Of a stretch of DNA of 64,000 nt, positions 18,096 through 27,099 are shown piece by piece. The notes beneath the pieces are model-generated. The model was not told the DNA's origin. It made no database searches and was given only the letters and a program-made list of their open reading frames with translations. The stretch is from positions 272,869-336,868 of the forward strand of contig PLTA01000039.1 in the NCBI GenBank assembly GCA_003164295.1, read 5' to 3'. The first letter of the stretch is position 1, and every line of letters begins with the position of its first letter. The DNA comes from Candidatus Bathyarchaeota archaeon (lineage in GTDB: Archaea > Thermoproteota > Bathyarchaeia > Bathyarchaeales > Bathycorpusculaceae). The translations under genes were made by a program, and so were the position numbers.

Positions 18096-18226
18096 ACATA
18101 TTCTCCTGTAATGTTTCTAGACAGGCTCTTTTTATTTACCCTTGCGTTTCAATTCTACAAGGGATAACGTGGTTGCAAAAGCTTTATCTACAGAGAATAT
18201 AAATGCGGTTTTATTGAGGAATAAAC

Positions 18227-18865
18227 ATGAGTAATGTAGACTCACACAAAAATTTAGCTGGCATAGGTTCGATACTGCTTATATTTCCTTTTCTAAGCAT
18301 AGTTGGCATAATCTTAGTTTTCTTCGGTATGAAAGGACTCTCTGAAGACTATAAAGAACCAAGCATCTATCAAAACGTTTTATGGGGGGTTATCTTTGGC
18401 ATAATTGCATCGGTAGTATTCGCTGCAGGCATTATTTTAGCTATTACAGTCGGCATCTTCGCTTTCGGAATTGGCACCGTGCTAATCGGATTAGCTACCC
18501 TTGTTGTTGTTTTCGTTTTCTACGTAATGATGGCGATGTATTTTAAACGAGCATTCTCTACTCTTGCCCAGAAAACAGGCGAACACTCCTTTGAAACCGC
18601 TGGGAATTTACTTTGGATAGGCGCAATACTAACAATAATCTTTGTTGGATTCTTCCTGATATTTATTGCCTGGATATTTGCAACAATCGGTTTCTTCTCC
18701 ATAAAAAACCCGGCACAATCATCATATAGTTATACACCTCCTCCTCCAGTAGCCTCTCCACCGTCAACAGCAACACAAACAGCAAGGTTTTGCCCTAACT
18801 GCGGAGCACCAGTGCAACCAAACGCAACTTTCTGTCCTAACTGCGGAAAACCATTGCCAACTTAA
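18227..18865 (+). CDS. DUF996-type membrane protein with C-terminal zinc ribbon
   Basis: A 212-residue protein with about four membrane helices (residues about 12-30, 50-75, 78-105 and 132-160). A short Pro/Ser/Thr linker follows, then a zinc ribbon with two CPNCG knuckles (RFCPNCGAP and TFCPNCGKP). The N-terminal GIGSILLIFPFLSIVGIILVFFGMKGLS is like DUF996 proteins of archaea. The function is unknown. It is preceded by GAGGAATAAACATG, a good ribosome site. A T-rich terminator-like tract follows at about 18870-18893. Confidence 0.7.
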   Translation: MSNVDSHKNLAGIGSILLIFPFLSIVGIILVFFGMKGLSEDYKEPSIYQNVLWGVIFGIIASVVFAAGIILAITVGIFAFGIGTVLIGLATLVVVFVFYVMMAMYFKRAFSTLAQKTGEHSFETAGNLLWIGAILTIIFVGFFLIFIAWIFATIGFFSIKNPAQSSYSYTPPPPVASPPSTATQTARFCPNCGAPVQPNATFCPNCGKPLPT

Positions 18866-18991
18866 AAGCATATTTTTCTTTTTTTTATTTTAGATATTTC
18901 ATTGGTAAAAGTAAACTCTCTCTCCAACTTCTTTTTGGATTATTGAAAAAAAAGAATTAAGAAAAAGTGTTTTTCTGATATTTATACGGGT

Positions 18992-20202
18992 TTATGTTTT
19001 CATTTTTGTTTTGTGGAATGTGTAATTTTTGATTGTTAAGCTTAATGCAATTATGATTATCATTAAGACAATACCTAAGGCGAAGATTAGGTTGAAGGCT
19101 GTTTTGTTTCCGAAAGTCATGACGGTTGGTAGTATTGGCGGTCCTATTTTGTCGGAGTAGGTAGAAATTATTGTTGTTGCTAGAACTGGGCCAACGGCTC
19201 CTCCGAGGTTTCTTAGCATGGTGTTCATTCCTAAGCCGACAGCCGTGTTTTCCTTAGGGACTGAAACTGAAATCATGTTTACAATGGGAATAATTAGTGA
19301 CACTACGCTATCAATGCGATCGCTACATCTACAGTTAGTTCCGTTGTGGTGCCTCTGAAGAAGGTAAATAGCAGTAAACCTACAATGCTGATTGATGCGC
19401 CTAGCGTGATTATTGGTTTTGGTCCTATTCTGGTTACAAGTCTGCCCATCAATGGGCCAACAATAAGCATCACTAGTGTGGCAGGTGCAAGTGATAATCC
19501 TGTATTGATAACACTTAATCCCAGTCCATATGGACCAATAGCTGAAGGGTACTGGGCGTAATAGATTACTGCGAAGAAAAGTAAAAACATGGATATGCTA
19601 GAAAGTATTCCGACCAAGTTTGCGACAAGTACATTTCTGATTTTTAGTAGACTTAATTGAATGAGATGGCTAGTTTGTTTATTTTCGAAGGCAAAGAATC
19701 CGAAAGTTAAAACTATGCCAGGGATTAGAAGTGCGATGTTTTCAAGTGATAGCCAACCTAAAGGGGGTCCTTCAGTTAGATAAAGAAGTACAAGGACTAT
19801 GCCAGACATTAGCATGCTTGTGCCAACGATGTTTACCTTGCTTTTCTCGCCAGGGACATCTTTTTTGAGAGCTACAAGCGCTATGAAAAACAAAACGATG
19901 CTTAAAATGAAGGCAGAGTGGAAAGCCCATTGCCAACTTAAGTCCTGCACTATATATGCGCCTATGATTAGCCCTGCGACAGCGTCGATGGCGAAGGTTC
20001 CACTGATTATGCCCTGCGCTGTGGCCACTCGCTCTTTGGGGAAAACATCAGTTATTATAGCTAATCCCAAAGGAACTATGCCGAAGCCGATTCCTTGTAT
20101 AGCTCTTGACGCTATTAGCATGTATATGTTTGTGGCGAATCCTGCCAATCCTACGCCTGCAATATAGAAGAGTAAAACTGTGAGGAAAATTTTTTTCGAG
20201 GA
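18992..20202 (-). pseudogene. MFS multidrug transporter (EmrB/QacA-like), truncated and frameshifted
   Basis: Remnant of a 14-helix drug:proton antiporter. The open frame begins without a start inside the loop after helix 2 (KKIFLTVLLFYIAGVGLAG) and carries the typical RAIQGIGFGIVPLGLAIITDVFP. It breaks at 19305-19303, where TAG stops the frame in ALIA. The remainder (SLIIPIVNMISVSVPKENTAVGLGM...) continues in another frame to 18992. A few residues usually present at the joint are missing, so a small deletion with frameshift is likely. The missing 5' end abuts a TetR fragment on the other strand. Confidence 0.8.
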
Positions 20203-20440
20203 TTACCAAAAAGACATCGAGGATGTTAAAGCTTTTGTCGAAGAAAAAAAGAAGCAAGGAGTGATTCGGTTAGACTTGGATGCTGGAGTTTTGGCCGAGC
20301 TTTTCACAGCACTTTACATGGGAACAATGGCAAAACTGCTCATTGGATATCCAAACAAAGAAGTACACGACGGATGGATCAAATCCATGATTCTTATACT
20401 AGGAAACGCATCAAAAACTAAAATGAAATTAATTTCATGA
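20168..20440 (+). pseudogene. TetR-family regulator, C-terminal fragment
   Basis: About 87 residues matching only the ligand-binding C-terminal half of TetR-type repressors (YQKDIEDVKAFVEEKKKQG, AGVLAELFTALYMGTMAKLL). The N-terminal HTH domain is absent; the frame is closed by TAG just upstream, at 20165-20167. Upstream DNA is the decapitated MFS gene in opposite orientation. Such repressors commonly sit divergent to an MFS pump, so one deletion seems to have removed both 5' ends and the shared promoter. Confidence 0.7.
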
Positions 20441-20498
20441 TATTAACCCAAACTATAAGTGAAACCATCAACATCGTTATCATAGAAGCTGTTTTTTT

Positions 20499-20717
20499 AT
20501 GAGTGAACCATCTAGCAGCAAACAAACAAAAATACACTCCACTCTTCCCAAAGCTCCCCCACTGCATGACGAACCCATAGAAGGGCTAAGTTCAGAAAAA
20601 GAAATCTGCGAGATATGTGGAAAAGCCTTCAAAACCCACACCCAACTTGACAGGCACAAAGAACACGAGCATGGAAGCCCAGAGAAAACCCACACTGGAC
20701 CACACAAAGTAGAATAA
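20499..20717 (+). CDS. Small C2H2 zinc-finger protein
   Basis: A 72-residue protein with one C2H2 finger at about residues 37-58 (C-x2-C in CEICGKAFK, then L-D-R-H-x4-H). The flanks are hydrophilic. C2H2 fingers occur sporadically in archaea as short proteins of unknown, presumably DNA- or RNA-binding, role. It is 2 nt upstream of the 3' CCA of a convergent tRNA-Glu gene. No strong Shine-Dalgarno is visible. Confidence 0.6.
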   Translation: MSEPSSSKQTKIHSTLPKAPPLHDEPIEGLSSEKEICEICGKAFKTHTQLDRHKEHEHGSPEKTHTGPHKVE

Positions 20718-20722
20718 GTTGG

Positions 20723-20797
20723 TGCTCCGGCCGGGATTTGGACCCGGGTCGCCGACTCGAAAGGCCGGCATACTTGACCGGACTATACTACCGGAGC
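20723..20797 (-). tRNA. tRNA-Glu (UUC)
   Basis: Seventy-five nucleotides read on the minus strand. The acceptor stem GCTCCGG pairs with CCGGAGC and the discriminator is A. The anticodon stem CCGGC/GTCGG encloses the loop CTTTCGA, giving anticodon TTC. The T arm is CCGGG TCCAAAT CCCGG. The CCA end is encoded (20720-20722). No intron. Confidence 0.95.
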
Positions 20798-20867
20798 GCT
20801 TTTCCTAAAAGCATCAAGCAGAATGCTTTTTCCTTCGAATAAACCTTACCCTTCAAGAATTAATCTT

Positions 20868-21395
20868 TTAGCTAGCTTGGGCTTTCTTAGCTGCAGTTTT
20901 TGGCTTAAATAAAAATCCAGTTATCTGGTCTACTAGTTTGCCCTGATTTGTCACCGTTTTTTCTAGTTCGCTAATTCTCTTTTCGAGGTCGTTGGAGAAG
21001 ATTTTGCCTTCAATTCTATTTGCTGATCTAAACATCATTAACATTTTAAAAACTTCGGAAATAGCCCTTTCTTGCTCATCCGAAGAAACAGGTTTTATAC
21101 CAGCGACAATCGAAAGTAGGTCCACGTAATGCTCTTTAATTTTCAGTTCTGCATTTACAGACGGGTCAGTTGGAAACGCAATGCTAAGCGGAGTTTTTTT
21201 TGCTAGTTCGGCAGCAGTCGGAAAACGAATTATTATATCTCCTCTTATCCATGACGCAACGAATTCGCTTACAAATTTTCGTATATCTTCTTGACTGAAA
21301 AGCGCGGTGGACTCAGATTTAGGTTCAGGCTTCTTTTTGATTCTTATACTTAGGATTTTTTTGTCTTCTGAGTTATTTTCCATATGTCTCTTCAT
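20868..21395 (-). CDS. Hypothetical protein with C-terminal coiled coil
   Basis: A 175-residue soluble protein with no family recognised. It has a charged N terminus (residues 1-30) and a middle part containing EDIRKFVSEFVASWIRGDIIIRFP and KKTPLSIAFPTDP. A heptad-like segment lies near residues 138-160 (LEKRISELEKTVTNQGKLVDQI), followed by a basic Ala/Lys tail. A second in-frame ATG at 21383 could be the start. It lies between tRNA-Glu and an unexplained 286-nt gap before the HD phosphohydrolase. Confidence 0.6.
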   Translation of the reverse strand: MKRHMENNSEDKKILSIRIKKKPEPKSESTALFSQEDIRKFVSEFVASWIRGDIIIRFPTAAELAKKTPLSIAFPTDPSVNAELKIKEHYVDLLSIVAGIKPVSSDEQERAISEVFKMLMMFRSANRIEGKIFSNDLEKRISELEKTVTNQGKLVDQITGFLFKPKTAAKKAQAS

Positions 21396-21681
21396 CCGCT
21401 GACTTTGAATGCTTCTACTTTTCTTGTTAAGCGAGACTAGTATTTAAGAAAAAGTGTTTGTTTGTATTTTGGTTGTTCGTTTTTGATTTGTACATTAAGC
21501 CTGCATTCGGTTTGTTTTGCTAAAGCAAAATATGTCCAGCTTGCTAACTCGCAATTGGGTTTATGGAGAATCAGGATTTTTCTTTTGTTAAAAGAAGAAG
21601 CACTTGGTTAAACCACCCACTTCCTCTTCAAAAACACAACCAACCGATTTAACATACAAGGCAAATTAGAATACCGAAAAT

Positions 21682-22968
21682 TCAAAATGAGATTTTTGCT
21701 GAAGATGGAATTTTCCCTAAAGCTTTAGCAGTTGCTTTCTCTACTTTCTCTCGGTCAGCTGCTTGAGTGTAAACCCGCAGAATATTCATAAATCCCTTTA
21801 GCGTTTCAAAAATCTTTGAAATTTCACTTAGCCGCTGCAGCATCTTCTCGCCCTGTTGACTTCTTGAAAACACAGGAATCTCCATCGACTCCATCAGCAC
21901 CGCGTGGTGATACGGTACAGAAGGCACAGTAGGTACATCTATAATGACTGATTTGATATCTACACCTGCTTCATTGGCAATTTCCATTTGCATTTGTCGT
22001 CGATATGATTCTCTGCCGAAAATATTAGAAATCATCGTATCTTTCTCGTAGAAGGTTCTTTCATAAGCACACTTTAGCATTTTGCGTTGCTCTAAATCTC
22101 CAATTATTTCTTGTGATGCTTTGCATTTTTTAAGTGCTGACCAAACCGTGTAGTCATCCAGAGCCAAATATTCTTCAGGCGACTTGAAGGCTGTTAGACC
22201 TAACTCGGGGTTTGCTTGTTCCATGGCGGTTGCCAACATAATCTGTGCTGCTCTGCCGACTCGGTGGAAATAGATGCTTTTGAAAGATTCGATGCGGGCA
22301 ATCATAAATGCTTCCAATGCGGATAATGCACCCAGTTCAACGGCTAAATTTTCGCCTAAAACATCCAATGCATGAATAAGACGGTAAACATCGATGAAGC
22401 CATATTCTGCCCCTGTGTGGTAAGTGTCTCGAACTATAAAGTCTTGTTTGTCAACATCCACTGCGCTGCTTATTATCTGGTCAAGAAACGCTTTACTTGG
22501 CTTATGCAACTTTCCAACGGCAAGTTTAGCTATATCTTGGGCGTTGTAACCCATCTTTGATAGTTTCTCGCCAGTTTCGCTTTTCTCGATAATCCATGAA
22601 GTTATGTCTTCATGTGTTTTGTCTAAATCTTTTATGAGTAAATGCTCAAAAACATGTGAGAATGGTCCATGTCCACAGTCATGAAGCAGGGCTGAAATTC
22701 TGCATACGGCAACTTCTTCGTCACTTACACATCGAGACACGTTAGGGTTATCGAGAACTTGACCAGCCAGAAACATGACGCCAAGAGAATGCTCAAAACG
22801 CGTGTGATTTGCGCCTGGATAAACATATTCTGACCCCGCAAGCTGCCTCAGTCGTCTTAGACGCTGCATTGGATACGTATCAATCATATTTTTTTCTGCT
22901 TCAGTAATGTACACATATCCGTGAACGGGATCTTTTATTTCTCCCCAGTAAGATTTGGGCACAAACAA
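21682..22968 (-). CDS. HD-domain phosphohydrolase (COG1078, SAMHD1/dNTPase-like)
   Basis: A 428-residue HD-superfamily protein. The N-terminal PVHGYVYITEAEKNMIDTYP and QRLRRLRQLAGSEYVYPGA are typical of the COG1078 group. The metal site is visible as H and D in HTRFEHSLGV (about 55-64) and ALLHDCGHGPFSH (about 92-104). Relatives hydrolyse dNTPs or nucleotides. It is divergent from thymidylate kinase with only 71 nt between the two starts, so both may share a regulatory region and a role in nucleotide balance (inference). Confidence 0.9.
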   Translation of the reverse strand: MFVPKSYWGEIKDPVHGYVYITEAEKNMIDTYPMQRLRRLRQLAGSEYVYPGANHTRFEHSLGVMFLAGQVLDNPNVSRCVSDEEVAVCRISALLHDCGHGPFSHVFEHLLIKDLDKTHEDITSWIIEKSETGEKLSKMGYNAQDIAKLAVGKLHKPSKAFLDQIISSAVDVDKQDFIVRDTYHTGAEYGFIDVYRLIHALDVLGENLAVELGALSALEAFMIARIESFKSIYFHRVGRAAQIMLATAMEQANPELGLTAFKSPEEYLALDDYTVWSALKKCKASQEIIGDLEQRKMLKCAYERTFYEKDTMISNIFGRESYRRQMQMEIANEAGVDIKSVIIDVPTVPSVPYHHAVLMESMEIPVFSRSQQGEKMLQRLSEISKIFETLKGFMNILRVYTQAADREKVEKATAKALGKIPSSAKISF

Positions 22969-23039
22969 ACCTCGCAGTTATAAGCTATATTTAGGTATCT
23001 CCCTATAATGTCTAACGCTAACCAGCCAGGTTGAGGAAA

Positions 23040-23642
23040 ATGAGTAAAAAAGGTGTTTTCATCGTTATCGAAGGCTTAGACGGAAGCGGAAAAACCACTC
23101 AAGCAACATTACTTGCGAATAATCTTTCTAAAACCCGCGAAGTATTTTGCACAGCGGAACCTAGTCGCGGAAAAATTGGTACCTTCATCCGCCAAGGCTG
23201 TTTATACGAAGAGAAACGGCTTCCAACTGAGGCTGAAGCATTATTGTTCGCTGCAGACCGTATCGAGCATATGAAAAATGAATTAGCTCCTGCTCTATCT
23301 CAAGGAAAAATAGTGATCTGTGACCGCTACATTTACTCGTCACTTGCCTATCAAGGTAGCGCTGGCCTAAGTTTAGCATGGATTAAAACTATTAATGCAA
23401 GGGCTTTGCAACCTGACTTCAGCATTTTTATCGATGTATCTCCTGAACAAGTGCTAAAGCGTTTACAAAGAAAAAAATCTGTTATGGAAACGTTAGAAAT
23501 ACAGCAAAAAGTTCGAGAAATATATCTGAAGTTTGTTGAAGAGGGCGAGTTGATCCTCATTGACGGAGATAAACAAAGAGATGTCGTGGCTGAGGCTTTG
23601 TTCGCAAAGGTTTTAAGTTTACTAAAAAATATTAATTATTAA
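23040..23642 (+). CDS. tmk: Thymidylate kinase
   Basis: dTMP kinase of 200 residues. The P-loop GLDGSGKTTQ is at about residues 11-20. The DR motif is in VICDRYIYSSLAYQG (about 96-110), and FIDVSPEQVLKRLQRKK leads into the lid. The ATG at 23040 is preferred over the upstream in-frame TTG at 23031 because GAGG lies just upstream of it. It is the dTTP synthesis step, next to an HD-type nucleotide hydrolase. Confidence 0.94.
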   Translation: MSKKGVFIVIEGLDGSGKTTQATLLANNLSKTREVFCTAEPSRGKIGTFIRQGCLYEEKRLPTEAEALLFAADRIEHMKNELAPALSQGKIVICDRYIYSSLAYQGSAGLSLAWIKTINARALQPDFSIFIDVSPEQVLKRLQRKKSVMETLEIQQKVREIYLKFVEEGELILIDGDKQRDVVAEALFAKVLSLLKNINY

Positions 23643-23657
23643 AAAAAAGGAAATTGG

Positions 23658-24779
23658 TTAGTCTTCTCTCCATTTGAATAGTCTAACCGCTGCAACGAAT
23701 ATTACGACTGTTATTACTCCAACGACTGCGAGGTCAATTACTGCACCGAAATAGTTCGCGTAAACCATGACGTTGTTTAAGCCTTCAATGATGTAGAACA
23801 GGGGTAGCACATGAGCGATTGTCTGTAAGTATTGCGGCATGATGCTGATTGGGAAGAACGTGCCTGAGAGGAACATCATTGGAAACGTTACAATGTTGCC
23901 TATTACACCCGCCGTCTCTGGATTCTTTGTTACTGTTCCAACAAGCATGCCTAGCGAGGCGAAAAGCGTCGGACCGATAAGCAGGAAGGGTATGAGCCAA
24001 GGAGTCAAGGTTATGTTTGCGCCATATACCAGGATTCCCACGACCACCATCAACACGAAGCTTACCACGGTTAAAGTGATGTACCAAAGTATTTTTGACG
24101 CAAGCCATTCCATCTTTGTTAGAGGAGTGAGCGAAAGCTGCTTGAACAGTTTAGTCTTCTTGTAATCAGAAGAAATATTAACCAAGCTGAACATTGGGCT
24201 TACAAGTATGGCGAAACCAATCAAGCCTGGAACAAGAAAATCAATGTATTTGGTTTGATGAGGGTTCACCGTAGTTTGGGTTACACCGATGATGGGCGTT
24301 GCGTTTTGTTTGTAATAATTCAGATTGAAATAATTTATAATTCCATTAACTAATTGACTTACCGCACTGCTAGTGCTCACTGTTGGATTACCATAGACTA
24401 ACACGTTTACAGGAACCCCTGCCAAATAGTTAGCCGAGAAGTTTTCAGGAATAATAATGCCCTCAGATGCCGATTGATCCGATAGATACTTTGTAAAGTT
24501 ATCCGAATTAGGCACTAATGTGATTTTGATTACACCAGAACTGTTAAGCTGGTTTATAAATTGTTGCGCAATATTCATTTGGGGCGTCGCAAACGGGCCA
24601 GTGTCTTGGTTTTGAACATAGACATTAATTGTTCCTGAACTGTTACCTGAGAAAATTGCCCCAAAAATCAAGATTAGAATGACGGGGAATATTAGCCCGA
24701 AGAAAAGTCCAAATTTATTCCTTAAGTATCCGCGGCTGAAAACCTTGAAGTCAGCTAATATTCTTTTTCCACTAGACAT
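23658..24779 (-). CDS. ABC-2 type transporter permease
   Basis: A 373-residue permease with one N-terminal helix (about 18-40, GLFFGLIFPVILILIFGAIF). A roughly 140-residue extracytoplasmic domain with several N-x-S/T sites follows, then five more helices from about residue 185 (YIDFLVPGLIGFAILVSPMFS) to the C terminus. The FPMMFLSGTFFPISIMPQYLQ segment is the ABC2_membrane signature. It overlaps the ATPase gene upstream by 8 nt, forming an exporter. The substrate is unknown; related systems export drugs, lipids or polysaccharide. Confidence 0.9.
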   Translation of the reverse strand: MSSGKRILADFKVFSRGYLRNKFGLFFGLIFPVILILIFGAIFSGNSSGTINVYVQNQDTGPFATPQMNIAQQFINQLNSSGVIKITLVPNSDNFTKYLSDQSASEGIIIPENFSANYLAGVPVNVLVYGNPTVSTSSAVSQLVNGIINYFNLNYYKQNATPIIGVTQTTVNPHQTKYIDFLVPGLIGFAILVSPMFSLVNISSDYKKTKLFKQLSLTPLTKMEWLASKILWYITLTVVSFVLMVVVGILVYGANITLTPWLIPFLLIGPTLFASLGMLVGTVTKNPETAGVIGNIVTFPMMFLSGTFFPISIMPQYLQTIAHVLPLFYIIEGLNNVMVYANYFGAVIDLAVVGVITVVIFVAAVRLFKWRED

Positions 24780-25734
24780 CTTTTATCTCCTCCTTAGGCT
24801 CATGCTCATCCAATATTTCGCCATGTTCGCTTAATTTCCTACTAACAAGCCTAACAAAAACGTCGTCCAAGCTGTCGCGGCGCGTAGTAATGTCACTCCA
24901 CTCCATTTTTGACTTTTCAGCAGCCGCTAAACCCGCAAGTGCATCATTTTTCTGTTTAATCGGCATGCTGATTATTCCTCTGGAGCCGTCGTAATCAACA
25001 TGCAATTCAGTATTTGCCTTAATGTATCTAGCCAATTCCTCGGACCCGCGGATTTCAAGCCTTTCTCCCGAGCCATACTGCTCAATAATTTCGTCGCTTG
25101 TTCCCATTGCAACAATTTTCCCATGGTCCATAATGGCTACTCTATCGGATAATTGCTGTGCCTCATCAAGGTAATGGGTTGTTAAAATGATTGTTTTGCC
25201 TTTAGCTTTGAATCCGCGGATCACGTCCCAGATTGCTCTTCTAGCATTAGGGTCCAATCCAGTAGTGGGTTCATCGAGAAAAAGCAGTTCAGGCGAGTTC
25301 ACAAGTGAAAGAGCCAGACCCATCTTTTGTTTTTGCCCGCCAGAAAGATTGTCAAAGTTTGTTTTAGTCGATTCTTCGAGCAAAACCTCTTTTAGAATTT
25401 CGTCAGGGTTGACCTTAATGTTGAACAAGTCCGCGTAGTAAATTATCGCTTCTCTCGGGGTTATTTTCTCAATAAAATTAAACTCTTGTGGTATTACGCC
25501 AATTTTCTGGTGAAGTTCATAACCGTTTTTCCACGGATCAAGACCGAGAACTTTCACGTCGCCGCCATCTCTTTCGCGTAAGCCTTCTAAAATTTCTATG
25601 GTGGTGGTTTTGCCTGCACCGTTTGGACCTAAAAGAGCGAACACTTCGCCGTTGTTAACTTGAAATGAAGTGTCGTCTACAGCTTTTAGACTGCCATAGT
25701 TTTTTTTAAGGTTAGAAACTTCAATTGGTATCAA
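24772..25734 (-). CDS. ABC transporter ATP-binding protein
   Basis: A 320-residue ATPase of the DrrA/CcmA type. Walker A is GPNGAGKTT (about 35-43), signature LSGGQKQKMGLAL (about 128-140), Walker B LLFLDEP (about 149-155) and the switch histidine TTHYL. A C-terminal extension of about 90 residues is usual for drug/lipid exporters. It forms an operon with the downstream permease (8-nt overlap). Confidence 0.93.
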   Translation of the reverse strand: MIPIEVSNLKKNYGSLKAVDDTSFQVNNGEVFALLGPNGAGKTTTIEILEGLRERDGGDVKVLGLDPWKNGYELHQKIGVIPQEFNFIEKITPREAIIYYADLFNIKVNPDEILKEVLLEESTKTNFDNLSGGQKQKMGLALSLVNSPELLFLDEPTTGLDPNARRAIWDVIRGFKAKGKTIILTTHYLDEAQQLSDRVAIMDHGKIVAMGTSDEIIEQYGSGERLEIRGSEELARYIKANTELHVDYDGSRGIISMPIKQKNDALAGLAAAEKSKMEWSDITTRRDSLDDVFVRLVSRKLSEHGEILDEHEPKEEIKDV

Positions 25735-25862
25735 ATATAGCCACTCCTTTTTTCTGGCGCGTTTAATTCAGCCTTTTCTAGTTACCCTTTTACGGAATTA
25801 TTGTTTGTTACCAATATAACTTTCGGCTATAGAATTAGCCTCTTCTATTTATTTAGTAAAAA

Positions 25863-26369
25863 CTAAAATCTTGATTTTTTTAAAATTTTCTTTTCCGACA
25901 CTTCATTTATTTTGTTAAAAATAATCAGCGTTAAATCTTCAGGTGAAATATACCTTGGGCCTCTTTCGTGGTGAACTCGAATTTCAAAAGCGTTTCTGCT
26001 GAAAACAGTTCGAAGAAGGTAATAATCAAACTTTAACGGCGTCTTTTTTGTATCGCCCTTATAGTAACGGATGGCACAGAAAACGTCCAAGTTCTCTAAT
26101 CGTGTTTTCGCAATAAAATCAGTTGCTGTTTTCGTTTCTTCACTATCTATGAAACAAAAGCCTTGAGCATCAGCCAATCCGAACTCAAAAACTATTTTGC
26201 CCTCAGGTATTGTTGGGTTCGTTATTTCTTCGAAGCAAAATTCCTTTTGGTTTATTTCACACAAAAGTTGAATCAGTCTTTGTTGAAGTTGCCTGGTGGG
26301 AAGACTTGAAGTAAAACTTTCAACCCAGTGTATCTGGGAGGGAAAATTTTCGTAAAATCCAATGGTCAA
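25863..26369 (-). CDS. Conserved archaeal hypothetical protein
   Basis: A 168-residue soluble alpha/beta-looking protein with no recognised domain. The N-terminal half has LPTRQLQQRLIQLLCEIN. The middle has strands (GKIVFEFGLADAQGFCFID, LDVFCAIRYYKG, KFDYYLLRTVF). HHERGPRYISPEDLTLII follows before a basic tail. The start is a TTG at 26369; no ATG is available nearby. It lies 10 nt after the UPF0148 gene on the same strand, so co-transcription is likely. Confidence 0.6.
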   Translation of the reverse strand: MTIGFYENFPSQIHWVESFTSSLPTRQLQQRLIQLLCEINQKEFCFEEITNPTIPEGKIVFEFGLADAQGFCFIDSEETKTATDFIAKTRLENLDVFCAIRYYKGDTKKTPLKFDYYLLRTVFSRNAFEIRVHHERGPRYISPEDLTLIIFNKINEVSEKKILKKSRF

Positions 26370-26379
26370 ACTTGTTTGC

Positions 26380-26745
26380 TCAGGATTTTTTCATTTCATG
26401 TATTTTATCGAGGCTGCTTAGTAATTCCGATAATGCGCTAGCAAGTTTTTGCAGTTCGTCAATATCTTCGGTTTTTTCAATTTTACCTTGAATATCTTGT
26501 ACTTTGGCTAAGAGAGTGGCTTCTAATTTATCGTATGCCGTTCCAGCGGTTGAGGGTTTAGCTGGTTCTTGATCTTCCTTTACTATTATCACTTTTTTTT
26601 GGTCTTTTTCACACCACAAAGTGCCATCTTGCAATCTGAAAAGTGGTGAACCGCAGGCTGGGCAAGATAAGTCGGTTAGAGTGGCGCCCTTCATTAATAG
26701 GTCAGCCATACGCTTGATTGGTGTGGTTTCTTTTTTTTCTTCCAT
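26380..26745 (-). CDS. UPF0148 family zinc-finger protein (SSSCA1/p27-like)
   Basis: A protein of 121 residues, starting at MEEKKETTP. The frame extends 9 codons upstream without family character. The N-terminal RMADLLMKGATLTDLSCPACGSPLFRLQDGTLWCEKDQKKV has the C-x2-C...C zinc site and matches the archaeal UPF0148 and eukaryotic autoantigen p27 family. A helical C terminus (about 90-118) follows. The function is unknown. It is divergent from UPF0147. Confidence 0.85.
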   Translation of the reverse strand: MEEKKETTPIKRMADLLMKGATLTDLSCPACGSPLFRLQDGTLWCEKDQKKVIIVKEDQEPAKPSTAGTAYDKLEATLLAKVQDIQGKIEKTEDIDELQKLASALSELLSSLDKIHEMKKS

Positions 26746-26820
26746 CAGAACCCCAAAGTAAATACGTATCAATACTTATATAACTGGGTTACTGCGTCAT
26801 GGCAGGAAGGTAGTGTCTTT

Positions 26821-27099
26821 ATGGTTCGAAAGAAAAAAGCTGAAGAATATGAAGCAAAAATTCAGCAAGCGTTACAAGTGCTTGGAGAGGTTTCTGAGGA
26901 CAGCACGACGCCAAGAAACATTAGGCGATCAGCAAAAGACGCTATGAATACCCTGCAAAGCGGTGAATACACTGTAGCCGTGCGGGCTTCAAATGCAGTT
27001 TCGCTTCTTGATGAAATTCTTCAAGACCCAAACATGCCAGCTTACACACGGGTTAAACTTTGGAATGTCATGAGTTTTATTGAAGCCATAAAAGATTAG
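26821..27099 (+). CDS. UPF0147 family protein
   Basis: A small all-helical archaeal protein of 92 residues and unknown function. QALQVLGEVSEDSTTPRNIRR, AVRASNAVSLLDEILQDPNMP and YTRVKLWNVMSFIEAIKD are the family body. Its last codons (IEAIKD stop) overlap a 22-nt sequence that recurs at 30981-31002, so this gene's 3' end appears to be the integration target of an element. The gene itself is intact. Confidence 0.9.
   Translation: MVRKKKAEEYEAKIQQALQVLGEVSEDSTTPRNIRRSAKDAMNTLQSGEYTVAVRASNAVSLLDEILQDPNMPAYTRVKLWNVMSFIEAIKD
27077..27098 (+). repeat. Putative attL: left copy of direct repeat at the UPF0147 3' end
   Basis: Twenty-two bases containing GAAGCCATAAAAGA, matching 30981-31002 in 20 of 22 positions. 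This copy encodes the last residues and stop of UPF0147. The two copies flank a segment with recombinase relics, the layout of an integrated element. Confidence 0.65.
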
